From NCBI GenBank assembly GCA_014529385.2, contig CM043956.1, positions 59,837,120 to 59,901,119 on the forward strand: a stretch of DNA of 64,000 bases. Direction: 5' to 3'. Shown in pieces: positions 11,202-21,714 of the stretch. The notes under the pieces are model-generated. The model did not search any database. It saw only the letters and a list, made by a program, of their open reading frames with translations, and was not told the origin of the DNA. Numbering within the stretch: the stretch's first letter is position 1; every line of letters begins with the position of its first letter. A program made the position numbers and the translations under genes. Origin of the DNA: Adiantum capillus-veneris. Lineage: Eukaryota > Streptophyta > Polypodiopsida > Polypodiales > Pteridaceae.

Positions 11202-12393
11202 GCTCCCTTTACACAAAGGGAATGAGGGACACATGTAAGCTCCCTAGGCCAAATGCCCACAAGGTGTACCCAATTCCTATTGGATGGCCTTGGAGGTGGA
11301 CCAATGAGAATTAGGCTAGAGTAAATCTAGTTTAATTAATTTAAAAACACTTAATAAAAGAACCAATGAGAATTAAGCTTTCTAAAAGACTATTGGACAG
11401 TCTCCCAAGGGGACCAATGAGCATTCAACAGCCCAATGGCTTGCCTGATTCCTATTGGCTAAGAGACAAAGGGGTCCAATGAGAGTTTAGTTGCATTAAT
11501 TAATTACCTAGAGCTCTCACAAAAGGGGAAAGGGGACATATGTCAGAAGGCTATCACTCTGCTTCAATTCCATTGGCTAACCCTGGCATGGACCGATGGG
11601 TTGTCAGGATGAGCAAATAGCAAGAGAGATCGACCAAGAAAGAGAGGGGTCTGATTTTTCAAAGGCATTGTTGCATACACACTTACACTAGTCCATGTGT
11701 GAAGTAAGAATACTCTCTCTCTGATTCTCAAGCTTTAATAAAAAGCTTATCACCTACTCCAAGCGTGTGTGGAGGGAGGCCTACACCAACAACTCTTGGC
11801 TTTGTGACGCAAATCCAACCAAGAGCCAATCTTCAATGCATGCTCATCTCCTCTAACATAATAATTACTAAGCTAAGCTATGCTACTCTAAGTGATTATG
11901 TGAGGAGATGTACATCCTTCTTGTAAGACTACTCCTTGTTCCTCTCAATCTACTCTCATACCCCGCTAGCTCTCACCATCTTCGAAGGTGTCTGAGGTCT
12001 TGGGTCTGAGACCCTGAGGGAATTGATGTTGTGTTTAATAAGTGTTTTGCTAAGTTCTTGAAGTTCCCATCTTCATTGCACTAGCTAGTATTGAAGGAAC
12101 ACAAAGAATTGTATTGTAAAATGTCTCTCTTGATGGGAGAAACCATAATCCAAAGCCTTTGGGAGGGGGGACTGGCTCCATGTAAATCCGGTCCTGAAAT
12201 GTTTTCAATAGCTTAACTTCTCTCTCTTTTGAAGAATTATAAATGCTATCTAACTACATGTTATACTTTTTGTTTCTCTCTCCACCCAAGCACTCTTGTT
12301 ATTCTCATTATTAGGAATCTATTCTAATGAAATGTTCACTATCTTCATGCTATTTTCCGCTACACACAAGTTACTATGCCATTAAAGGTTACA
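10793..12393 (+). repeat. LTR shared by G1 (as 3' LTR) and G2 (as 5' LTR)
   Basis: Full-length LTR, TGTCATAATAAC to GTTACA. It is preceded by the 3' end of a G internal region and followed immediately by a Met-tRNA-type primer site (TTGGTATTAGAG) and a second G leader. It therefore joins two internal regions, the product expected from unequal recombination between LTRs. It contains a 46-bp (CA)23 tract at 11155-11200, expanded compared with other copies. Confidence 0.9.
11155..11200. repeat. (CA)23 microsatellite within the G LTR
   Basis: Uninterrupted 46-bp CA tract. The same LTR position holds about 8-9 CA units in the G3 LTRs and about 4-5 units with interruptions in the LTR at 411, so the tract varies in length between copies. 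Confidence 0.95.
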
Positions 12394-12797
12394 TTGGTAT
12401 TAGAGCGTAAGGTTTCTCTTTTCTTGCTCAAGAAGGGAGGTCCGCAAGCTAGCTATTAATGGTTGGTACTATTATTTGCATTTGAGTAAGTAGAATAGGG
12501 ATTTTTCAGCCTTACAGTGCGGCTGCCTTCGTGCAGATAACGGGGTATCACTGTTGAGAGCTATGGTCTTAATAGTGGAGTTCTATGGGGCTTGCCTACG
12601 GCTTAAACCACTATTGAGCTATTAGAAGCTTGACAGGAGCCAATGCTATTTTGGTGTTGAACGACCCTCTCTTCTATTCCTTGAAGTTAATGGTATTCAA
12701 GCCACGGGTACAGTAGCTTGAGTGCTTTTTCTAAAGGGGTAAACAAGAGTAGCAACTAGGGCTTGAAGTGCCAAAGTACACCTTAAAAGTTTACACC
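12394..12797 (+). other. G2 leader up to the nested insertion
   Basis: Starts with a primer site differing from consensus by one base (TTGGTATTAGAGC). It runs to the target duplication ACACC (12793-12797), where G3 is inserted about 20 bases upstream of the G2 gag start. It continues at 21695. Confidence 0.85.
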
Positions 12798-14378
12798 TGT
12801 CATAATAATCAATATCTAATTCTCCTAAATGATTTTCTCATATTAAACTGATCATTTAATGTGGGGAAGTGCCAAGGGAGAAAAAGTTAGAATATTGGTT
12901 AAGTTAGCAGACCGGCCACAGTAGGGATCCAAAAGGGGATCCAAAGGGGGGCCATCTGCAAAAGAGCCATGTGAAACAATGGGCCAAAAAGACCCTAAGG
13001 TTCAGCCCATTAAGACTTCCAAAATGCTAAGGTTCCAAAATTCAAAGGTTGTGTCCAAAGGTCAACCCTAGGAAAAATTGGATGCTTTGTGTGTGCCCTA
13101 AAAGTCTTTCTACATCCCTACATGGGAGGGGGCGAGCCCCAAAGCTAGGGGATGAGAGAGAAAGCCACACACACACACACAGGCTCCCTTTACACAAAGG
13201 GAATGAGGGACACATGTCAGCTCCCTGGGCCAGATGCCCACAAGGTGTGCCCAATTCCTATTGGAAGACCCTTGAAGTGGACCAATGAGAATTAAGCTAG
13301 AGTAAATCTAGTTTAATTAATTTAAAAACATTTAATAAAAGAAACCAATAAGAATTAAGTGTCCTAGAAGACTATTGGGCAGTCTCCCAAAGGGTCCAAT
13401 GAGCATTCAGGAGCCCCATGGCTTGCCTGATTCCTATTGGCCAGGAGGCAAAGGGGTCCAATGAGAGTTTAGTTTAATTATTTAATTACCTAAAGCTCTC
13501 ACAAAAGGGGAAAGGGGGACACATGTCAGAAGGCTATCACTTATGCTGCTTAATCCCTATTGGCTTGACCTGGGGAGGTCCAATGAGGCAAAGGCCATAC
13601 TTATTTAGCAGCTAGGGCTCGCCCAAGAGAGAGGGGGGGCTGATTTTTGCTTGGCATTGACACACACACACTCTCACACTTGACCATGTGTGAAGGGAAA
13701 ATACTCTATCTCCTCCCAAGCTTTAATGGAGAGCTCATCACCTACTCCAAGCTTGTGAGATAGAAGCCTACATCAACACTCTCTTGGCATGTGGATGCAA
13801 ATCCAACCAAGAGCCAAGCTTCAATGCATGCTCATCTTCTCTACCAAGCTAATTACTAAGCTAAGCTATGCTAATATGAGTGATTATGTGAGGAGATGTA
13901 CTTCTTTCTCGTAAGATACTTCTTTTTCCTCTCAATCTACTCTCATACCCTGCTAGCGCTCACCATCTTCGAAGGTGTGTGAGGTCTTGGGTCTGAGAAC
14001 GGGGATAATTCAAGTTGTGTTTGATTAAGTGTTTTGCTTGGTGTATGAAGCTTCCATCTTCATTGCACTAGCTAGTCTTGAAGGAACACAAAGAATTGTA
14101 TTGTACAATGTCTCTCTTGATGGGAGAAACCATAATACAAAGCCTTTTGGAGGGGGGACCGGCTCCATGCAAATCCGGTCCTCAACTGTTGTCAATAGCT
14201 TAATTGCTCTCTCTTTTGAAAGTATTGTCGATGCTATCTAACTAGGTGTTATGCTTTTTGTTGCTCTCTCCACCCAAGCACTCTTGTAATTCTCATTAGG
14301 AATCAACTCTAATGAAATGCCCACTATGTTCATGCTAAATTCCGCTACACAAAAGATTTTAGGCCATTAAATGTTACA
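12798..14378 (+). repeat. 5' LTR of G3
   Basis: 1581 bp, TG...CA termini, followed by TTGGTATCAGAGC. No strong TATA box stands out; the U3 region holds the CCAAT modules annotated separately. Confidence 0.95.
13257..13587 (+). promoter_or_regulatory. Four inverted CCAAT modules in the G LTR
   Basis: Four stretches of about 33 bases have the same plan: CTATTGG, 20-odd bases rich in G and C, then TCCAATGAG or ACCAATGAG. They lie at 13257-13289, 13371-13403, 13433-13465 and 13556-13587. Each is a pair of oppositely oriented CCAAT boxes that could fold into a hairpin. The modules recur in the other G LTRs (for example 20573-20900, and inverted at 42480-42830). CCAAT boxes are bound by NF-Y in eukaryotes; that these act as LTR promoter or enhancer elements is inference. 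Confidence 0.55.
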
Positions 14379-14795
14379 TTGGTATCAGAGCTCAAGGTTT
14401 CTCTTTTCTTGCTCAAGAAGGGAGGTCCTCAAGCTAGCTACAAATGGTTGGTATTATTAATTGCCTGTGAGTAAGTAGAATAGGGATTTTTCAGCCTTTC
14501 AGTGCGCCTGCCTTTGTGCAGTTAACGGGGCATCACCGTCGAGAGCTATGGTCTTAATAGTGGAGTCCTACGGGGCTTGCCTACGGCTTAACCACTATTG
14601 AGCTATTAGAAGCTTGACAGGAGCCGGTGCTGTTTTGGTGTCGAAAGACCCTCTCTTCTATTCCTTGCAATTAATGGTATTCGAGCCGCGGGTACAGTAG
14701 CTTGAGTGCTTTTTCTAAAGGGGTAAAGAGGAGTAGCAACTAGGGCTTGAAGTGCCAAAGTACACCTAAAAAGTTTACACCTAAAAGTTGTTAGA
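14379..14795 (+). other. G3 primer binding site and leader
   Basis: TTGGTATCAGAGC at 14379-14391 is an exact match to the usual plant initiator Met-tRNA primer site. The remaining 400 bases are non-coding leader conserved in all G copies, ending TTGTTAGA before the gag ATG. Confidence 0.9.
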
Positions 14796-17700
14796 ATGGC
14801 TGACAATATTAAAGAGAGTGAAATTAATGTTGATAACTTTGATTTTGCTCATGAGCAAGCTACTAATGATGCTTCAATGCTTGTTAATTATCTTGTTTCT
14901 AGGCTTCAACAAGCCATGGGCAATCCATCTCTCCAAAGTGAAGTGCAACGGCAGCTCCGTGCTCACGGGATTCTCCAAGCTCATCACCATGACGAGAGAA
15001 CACCTAGGAAGCCTCCTTGTGAGACTACCAAAAGAGGTCTCTCTCCGATTCAGGAAGAAGAAGAGAATCCATATGAAGGGCTCAAGAACTTACTTCTTGA
15101 TGATGCATCTCCTTCCCAAAGGAGAACTCAAGAGCCTCCACCGAAGGAACGAGAAAGAAGCGAGTCTCCCACCACCTCGGCGGAGATGGCTCCACGAAGA
15201 CGACGGGCTAAACGCTCTCCATCACCACCAAAGCGGAGAAGACCATCACACTCTTCTCCACGCCATAATTTAAAGAGGGATGATAAAAAGCAAGAGAAGA
15301 AAAAGGCGAGAAAGAGGACACCCTCTTCTCCATCTTTTTCATCCTCTTCCTCTTATGAAAGCTATGGTGAAGACGACAAAGATCAAGACAAGAAAAAGGC
15401 GAGAAAGAGGTCACCCTCTTCTCCACCTTCTTCAAATTCTTCATCTTCTGAAGAAAGTGATGGTGCAACTTTTGAACCATCAAAAAGAAGAGGCCATAGG
15501 AAATCCTATGCCGCATGGAAGAGGTCGTCCAAGCTGAAGAAATTCAAAGAGGGAGGGAAGAGCATCTCTTTCCTTACCTATGATGGCACCTTCGGTGCTA
15601 CAGACAAAGTTTTGGCCTTTATCCAGCAATTCGATGCGGCGTTTGGAGATGAGGGCTTCACGGAGTCCTCTAAGCTACGCCATGTAGCTATACACTTTCA
15701 AAAGTCCGCCAGACAATGGTGGTCTAGCCTACGAGCCAACGGTGAAGCTCCACGAACATGGAAGGCTTTAAGAGCTTCCATTATGAAGCAGTTTTTGGCC
15801 ACCGATGCCAAAGACAAAGTACTCACCGAATGGCGAAGCTTAAAGCTCTCTCCCAATGAATCCATCCACAAATATGTAGACAAGTTTTGGGACCTACAAC
15901 TCAAAGCCACTGTCTTCAAAAAGTTGGATTTTGGAGAGCAAAAGCAACAATTTTGTGCGGGCTTAACCGAAGAAATGGCGGAGTATGTCAACTCCCAAAG
16001 GCCACGTACCATATCGGCGGTAATACACCATACTATGGTGGCCTCGCGAATCAATTTCCAAACGGGGGGTAAAAGAAATAATAAGCCCCCGGAAAACAAG
16101 GGTTCCAATGAGCCTAAGGGGAAGGACAATGTCCAAAAGTCTCCTAAGGGCAATTCCAACAAAGCTAAAGAGAAGGGAGTTTACAAAGGAAAGAATAAAC
16201 TCTCTCCTGAAGAGCTTGAGCGTTATCGTAAAGATAACCGGTGTTTCAAGTGTGGCGAACAAGGGCATGCGTACCGCGCTTGTCCCCAAAAGAACAACCG
16301 CCAAGATCCTCCTAGAGCTTCTTTGGTTGAAATCCAAGAGGAGGAGATTCACCAAACTCACCACAAAGGATCTCCTCTATGCCATGCTTGGGGAAAGGTA
16401 AGAGAACATGATGCTTTTATTCTCTTTGACCCTGGTTCTACTCACAATTTTATATCTATGGAGTTAGCCACCAAGCTAGGCATACAATCCTACGAGATGG
16501 GAGATATCCTACCCGCAGACAGTGCCTTCAAGGGGCAAGAAGCTTCAGTCACTCCCTTAATCGGGAAATTGAGGCTTCATGTCCAAGGCTATGTGGACAA
16601 AGAGGACTTCTTTATCTCTCCTCTCAAGCATGAGGATGTAATCCTAGGGGCACCATGGTTTGATCGCCTGGCTGCCCATGTTAAATTTCCTGAAAGGAGA
16701 ATCTCCTTTAAGTTCAGGGAAAAGGACATGTATATAGATGCTAGGGAGATGGGTAACACCATCCCCATTGTACATACACCAGCTTTCAACAATTCAATAA
16801 AGAGCTCTATTTCCGTGTACATGATTTTTGTTAAAGATTCTCAAAATGAACCTAATGCTTTAGCAAAAGAAAATAAAAGCAACCAAAAGGAATTAGAGTT
16901 ATCCAATTTTCTCAAGGGGTTTCAAGATGTCTTTATTGACGACATCCCTTGTGAGCTACCTCCTAAACGAGGTAATGACGACCATGCAATTGAACTTCTT
17001 CCAGGAAGTTCACCGCCTAACAAACCTCCTTATAGAGTTTCTCAAGCTCAACAAGAGGAGATTATGCAGCAAGTGCATGAGTTAATTGAGAAGGGCATGG
17101 TTAGGCCTAGCTCATCTCCATTTTGCTCACCTGTGCTATTAGTGCAAAAGAAAGACGGCACATATCGTATGTGTGTCGACTATAGAGCACTAAATAGGAT
17201 CACTATCAAGAATAGGTTTCCCGTTCCACGGGTAGAAGACCTATTTGATAAGCTACAAGGATCGACCTACTTCAGTAGGATTGACCTAAAAAGTGGCTAT
17301 CATCAAATAAGGATAGTTGATCAAGACATTGTAAAGACCGCATTTCGTACTACATTTGGTCTTTACGAATACATTGTCATGCCTTTTGGCTTGACTAATG
17401 CACCAGCCACATTTAACCGCTTGATGGAGAAGCTGTTCAGACCTCATCGAACCTTCACTGGAGTGTTCTTTGATGATATTATCATCTACTCTAATTCATT
17501 AGAGGAACACAAGCAACACCTCCAGGTAATATTTCAAGTTTTAAGAGAGAATAAACTTTATGTTAATCGAAAGAAAAGTGAATTTTTCTTGCAAGAGATT
17601 CAATATTTAGGTCACATTATCTCTCGAGATGGAATCCAAATGGATCCATCCAAGTTAGAGGTAATAAAAGGATGGCCTAAACCAAGGAATCTTCATGAAC

Positions 17701-19745
17701 TAAGAAGCTTTATAGGTATGTGTGCATACTATAGACGCTTCATAGAAAAGTTCTCACAAATTGCGGGACCATTACATAACCTAACAAAGAAAAATGTTAG
17801 GTATACGTGGTCTGCTAAGGAGAACAATGCTTTTGAAAAGCTTAAAGAAAAGCTTATCTCTCAACCTGTGCTTACACTACCGGATCTCTCAAAACCATTT
17901 GAGGTCCAATGTGATGCTTGTGGTGATTGCCTTGGGGCTGTTCTACTCCAAGAAGGGCACGCCATAGGCGATGAGAGTCGAAGGCTCGATCCTGTTGAGC
18001 AAGCTCTAGGCATATACGAAAAAGAACTCCTTGCAGTTCTACATGCCTTAGACTCATGGAAGCACTATTTATTGGGGACTCCTTTCATTCTGCGAACGGA
18101 TCACCAAAGTCTTAAGTACTTCATGACGCAGACCAAGCTCTCCGACAAACAAATGGGGTGGGCAAATTTCCTTTCGCAATTTCATTTTCATATTGCTCAC
18201 ATTGCTGGCAAGCATAATCAAATAGCCGATGCACTCTCAAGACGCCCGAGAGTGAATGCGGTTTCCATAGCATTTCACAATGATCTATCTTTAATGATAG
18301 ATGAGTATGCTATTGATCCCGATTTTAGAGATGTGATTTCAGCCCTTGCATTAGGGAAGAAAGAAGAACCATTTACTTTACAAGATGGTTATCTTCTCTA
18401 TGGCAATAGACTATGCGTTACTAACTCACTACGTGAGAAAGTAATGTATGAATCTCATGCTCCCCCATATGCGGGGCATAGAGGGATTCAATCTATCCTA
18501 AAGGGAATTGAAACATATTTCTATTGGCCTACCATGAAAGTGAACATACATGAGTATGTTTCCAAATGTGTGGTATGTCAAAAGACAAAATTTGATAGAG
18601 GAAAGCAACTTGGATTGCTTCAACCCTTGCCAATCCCTAATTCACCATGGGAGAGCATATCCATGGATTTTATCTTTGGATTGCCTAAGTCTATCCATGG
18701 GAATACGGGAATATGGACGATAGTAGACAGGTTCAGTAAACAAGCTCATTTTATACCTGTCAAAAAGACTATCAAAGCCCATCAAATGGCAACCCTCTTC
18801 ATTTCACAAATTTTCAAGTACCATGGCTTGCCAATGTCCATAGTGTCGGATAGAGATCCTAGAATGACCAGTAATTTCTGGAAGGGTCTCTTTGAGAATT
18901 TAGGAACAAGGCTAAACTTCTCTTCGGCCTATCATCCACAAACTGATGGCCAAAGTGAAATAGCTAACCTAACCATTCTCGATCTACTAAAAGCCTATGT
19001 AACGGAAGTAGATCAAAGATCCCAATGGGAGAAGTACTTACCCTTAGTAGAGTATGCTTACAATAACACTGTACATACTTCTACAGGAAAAGCACCTTTC
19101 GAGGTAATTGAGGGAAGATCAAAAAGTCCCTTGCTACTTAAGGTACATGGGAAGATCTTCGCTGCAGATGAGTATAGCCGAGACCTACAAGAATCTTTCC
19201 AAAAGATTAAAGATGCTATCTCTATCTCACAGCAAAGGCAAAAGGCTGCTGCTGACAAGCACAGAAGAGCCCAAGCCTTTAAAGAAAACGATTGGGTCTT
19301 GTTAAAGTTTCCCAAGGCTCGATTAAGGCACACTACGGGCAAGAATCCTACGGGCCACCAAAAGTACTATGCTAAACTAGCAAAAAGGTACTATGGTCCC
19401 TTCCAGATTCTTAGGCCAATCAATGAGATGGCCTATCAACTTAAGTTGCCCAATCATTGGCTCATACACAATGCTTTTCATGTGAGCCTCTTAAAGCCTT
19501 ACAAAGGAGAGCCACCTCAAGAACCAATTATTGAAGACCCACCGGAGATAGAGGACCACGAGGAGGTGCTGCAGCCCGAGTCCATTCTCCGACATGAAGA
19601 CAAGGTATTAAGAGGCGGTAAGACTATCAGACGATATCTTATTAAGTTTAAGAATTATCCTTTTGAAGATGCTAGATGGATGCAAGGCATACAATTAAAG
19701 GATAACCTAAACCTTGTCAATGCTTACAATGCTTCCCAAGAGTAA
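14796..19745 (+). CDS. G3 gag-pol polyprotein, 1649 aa, intact
   Basis: Polyprotein that builds the particle, copies the RNA and integrates the DNA. Start is the ATG of MADNIKESE, conserved across copies. Residues about 105-250 form a basic, Ser-rich region with repeats (KKARKRTPSSP, KKARKRSPSSP), an unusual N-terminal gag extension. The retrotransposon-gag fold follows (RQWWSSLRAN). CCHC knuckle at about 483-496 (CFKCGEQGHAYRAC). Retropepsin Asp about 545 (LFDPGSTHNFIS). RT with VFFDDIIIYS (Asp pair about 893-894). RNase H (RTDHQSLKYF). Integrase with an HHCC finger and core residues at about D1291, D1352 and E1388; the last two are separated by 35 residues, as in DDE integrases. The C-terminus has a chromodomain-like segment (RRYLIKFKNYPFEDARWM). 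No frameshift or stop. Host range and activity are not visible. Confidence 0.96.
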   Translation: MADNIKESEINVDNFDFAHEQATNDASMLVNYLVSRLQQAMGNPSLQSEVQRQLRAHGILQAHHHDERTPRKPPCETTKRGLSPIQEEEENPYEGLKNLLLDDASPSQRRTQEPPPKERERSESPTTSAEMAPRRRRAKRSPSPPKRRRPSHSSPRHNLKRDDKKQEKKKARKRTPSSPSFSSSSSYESYGEDDKDQDKKKARKRSPSSPPSSNSSSSEESDGATFEPSKRRGHRKSYAAWKRSSKLKKFKEGGKSISFLTYDGTFGATDKVLAFIQQFDAAFGDEGFTESSKLRHVAIHFQKSARQWWSSLRANGEAPRTWKALRASIMKQFLATDAKDKVLTEWRSLKLSPNESIHKYVDKFWDLQLKATVFKKLDFGEQKQQFCAGLTEEMAEYVNSQRPRTISAVIHHTMVASRINFQTGGKRNNKPPENKGSNEPKGKDNVQKSPKGNSNKAKEKGVYKGKNKLSPEELERYRKDNRCFKCGEQGHAYRACPQKNNRQDPPRASLVEIQEEEIHQTHHKGSPLCHAWGKVREHDAFILFDPGSTHNFISMELATKLGIQSYEMGDILPADSAFKGQEASVTPLIGKLRLHVQGYVDKEDFFISPLKHEDVILGAPWFDRLAAHVKFPERRISFKFREKDMYIDAREMGNTIPIVHTPAFNNSIKSSISVYMIFVKDSQNEPNALAKENKSNQKELELSNFLKGFQDVFIDDIPCELPPKRGNDDHAIELLPGSSPPNKPPYRVSQAQQEEIMQQVHELIEKGMVRPSSSPFCSPVLLVQKKDGTYRMCVDYRALNRITIKNRFPVPRVEDLFDKLQGSTYFSRIDLKSGYHQIRIVDQDIVKTAFRTTFGLYEYIVMPFGLTNAPATFNRLMEKLFRPHRTFTGVFFDDIIIYSNSLEEHKQHLQVIFQVLRENKLYVNRKKSEFFLQEIQYLGHIISRDGIQMDPSKLEVIKGWPKPRNLHELRSFIGMCAYYRRFIEKFSQIAGPLHNLTKKNVRYTWSAKENNAFEKLKEKLISQPVLTLPDLSKPFEVQCDACGDCLGAVLLQEGHAIGDESRRLDPVEQALGIYEKELLAVLHALDSWKHYLLGTPFILRTDHQSLKYFMTQTKLSDKQMGWANFLSQFHFHIAHIAGKHNQIADALSRRPRVNAVSIAFHNDLSLMIDEYAIDPDFRDVISALALGKKEEPFTLQDGYLLYGNRLCVTNSLREKVMYESHAPPYAGHRGIQSILKGIETYFYWPTMKVNIHEYVSKCVVCQKTKFDRGKQLGLLQPLPIPNSPWESISMDFIFGLPKSIHGNTGIWTIVDRFSKQAHFIPVKKTIKAHQMATLFISQIFKYHGLPMSIVSDRDPRMTSNFWKGLFENLGTRLNFSSAYHPQTDGQSEIANLTILDLLKAYVTEVDQRSQWEKYLPLVEYAYNNTVHTSTGKAPFEVIEGRSKSPLLLKVHGKIFAADEYSRDLQESFQKIKDAISISQQRQKAAADKHRRAQAFKENDWVLLKFPKARLRHTTGKNPTGHQKYYAKLAKRYYGPFQILRPINEMAYQLKLPNHWLIHNAFHVSLLKPYKGEPPQEPIIEDPPEIEDHEEVLQPESILRHEDKVLRGGKTIRRYLIKFKNYPFEDARWMQGIQLKDNLNLVNAYNASQE

Positions 19746-20104
19746 GCAAATGTACAAAATGTTAAAAATGAACAAAATTTTTTTTGTCTTATAAGACTCT
19801 CTTTTTCTTTATTTGTGCACAAAAATGAAGTAGTATGCATGCTTAGATCAAGTTTGCGGAGACGACGTCTCCCGAACACCAAGTAGAGCTTGTCACTCTA
19901 CTATGGAAGACTGATAGGACTAATGTGCAGACATGCTTGCGGCAGCCTCAGGCTCTCAAGCGCCAAATGGACTAGTCATCCATTATGGAATGATGTCGTA
20001 GGGTAACATAGGGATCCTCTACCCGCTAAGACAAGGACTCATGCATATGCTTTATCTTCTCTACACCATAGTCGAGGACGACTATGATTTCAAGAGAGAG
20101 GTAA
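19746..20104 (+). other. G3 3' UTR with polypurine tract
   Basis: About 350 non-coding bases conserved in G1 and G4. Ends with AAGAGAGAGG (20092-20101), three bases (TAA) before the LTR; this primes plus-strand synthesis. Confidence 0.85.
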
Positions 20105-21694
20105 TGTCATAATAATCAATATCTAATTCTCCTAAATGATTTTCTCATATTAAACTGATCATTTAATGTGGGGAAGTGCCAAGGGAGAAAAAGCTAGAAT
20201 ATTGGTTAAGTTAGCAGACCGGCCACAGTAGGGATCCAAAGGAGGGAAAATAGGGATCCAAAGGGGGGGCCATCTGCAAAAGAGCCATGTGAAACAATGG
20301 GCCAAAAAGACCCTAAGGTTCAGCCCATTAAGACTTCCAAAATGCTAAGGTTCCAAAATTCAAAGGTTGTGTCCAAAGGTCAACCCTAGGAAAAATTGGA
20401 TGCTTTGTGTGTGCCCTAAAAGTCTTTCTACATCCCTACATGGGAGGGGGCGAGCCCCAAAGCTAGGGGATGAGAGAGAAAGCCACACACACACACACAG
20501 GCTCCCTTTACACAAAGGGAATGAGGGACACATGTCAGCTCCCTAGGCCAGATGCCCACAAGGTGTGCCCAATTCCTATTGGAAGACCCTTGAAGTGGAC
20601 CAATGAGAATTAAGCTAGAGTAAATCTAGTTTAATTAATTTAAAAACATTTAATAAAAGAAACCAATAAGAATTAAGTGTCCTAGAAGACTATTGGGCAG
20701 TCTCCCAAAGGGTCCAATGAGCATTCAGGAGCCCCATGGCTTGCCTGATTCCTATTGGCCAGGAGGCAAAGGGGTCCAATGAGAGTTTAGTTTAATTATT
20801 TAATTACCTAAAGCTCTCACAAAAGGGGAAAGGGGGACACATGTCAGAAGGCTATCACTTATGCTGCTTAATCCCTATTGGCTTGACCTGGGGAGGTCCA
20901 ATGAGGCAAAGGCTAGACTTATTTAGCAGCTAGGGCTCGCCCAAGAGAGAGGGGGGGCTGATTTTTGCTTGGCATTGACACACACACTCTCACACTTGAC
21001 CATGTGTGAAGGGAAAATACTCTATCTCCTCCCAAGCTTTAATGGAGAGCTCATCACCTACTCCAAGCTTGTGAGATAGAAGCCTACATCAACACTCTCT
21101 TGGCATGTGGATGCAAATCCAACCAAGAGCCAAGCTTCAATGCATGCTCATCTTCTCTACCAAGCTAATTACTAAGCTAAGCTATGCTAATATGAGTGAT
21201 TATGTGAGGAGATGTACTTCTTTCTCGTAAGATACTTCTTTTTCCTCTCAATCTACTCTCATACCCTGCTAGCGCTCACCATCTTCGAAGGTGTGTGAGG
21301 TCTTGGGTCTGAGAACGGGGATAATTCAAGTTGTGTTTGATTAAGTGTTTTGCTTGGTGTATGAAGCTTCCATCTTCATTGCACTAGCTAGTCTTGAAGG
21401 AACACAAAGAATTGTATTGTACAATGTCTCTCTTGATGGGAGAAACCATAATACAAAGCCTTTTGGAGGGGGGACCGGCTCCATGCAAATCCGGTCCTCA
21501 ACTGTTGTCAATAGCTTAATTGCTCTCTCTTTTGAAAGTATTGTCGATGCTATCTAACTAGGTGTTATGCTTTTTGTTGCTCTCTCCACCCAAGCACTCT
21601 TGTAATTCTCATTAGGAATCAACTCTAATGAAATGCCCACTATGTTCATGCTAAATTCCGCTACACAAAAGATTTTAGGCCATTAAATGTTACA
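20105..21694 (+). repeat. 3' LTR of G3
   Basis: 1590 bp, nearly identical to 12798-14378. The longer length comes mainly from about 12 bp around GGAGGGAAAATAGG that are absent from the 5' LTR. Followed by target duplication ACACC. Confidence 0.95.
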
Positions 21695-21714
21695 ACACCT
21701 AAAAATTGTTAGAA

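Larger units (their letters stand above)
12798..21694 (+). mobile_element. Full-length, apparently intact Ty3/Gypsy chromovirus G3
   Basis: 8.9-kb element: LTR 12798-14378, Met-tRNA primer site, leader, a single 1649-codon gag-pol frame, 3' UTR, polypurine tract AAGAGAGAGG (20092-20101), LTR 20105-21694. Target duplication ACACC at 12793-12797 and 21695-21699; removing the element restores the normal G2 leader-gag junction. By eye the LTRs differ by about four substitutions, a gap of about 12 bp near 12930, a one-base G-run difference and one CA-repeat unit. It is the youngest G copy here and the only one with all functions present. A polyprotein with a C-terminal chromodomain suggests targeting to marked chromatin; that is family knowledge. 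Confidence 0.96.

Noticed and set aside
14029-14241. A 70-codon open frame repeated in three G LTRs (also 21345-21557 and, inverted, 41858-42070)
   Set aside because: It has no ATG start and is broken in the older LTRs; the agreement simply reflects the shared LTR sequence.
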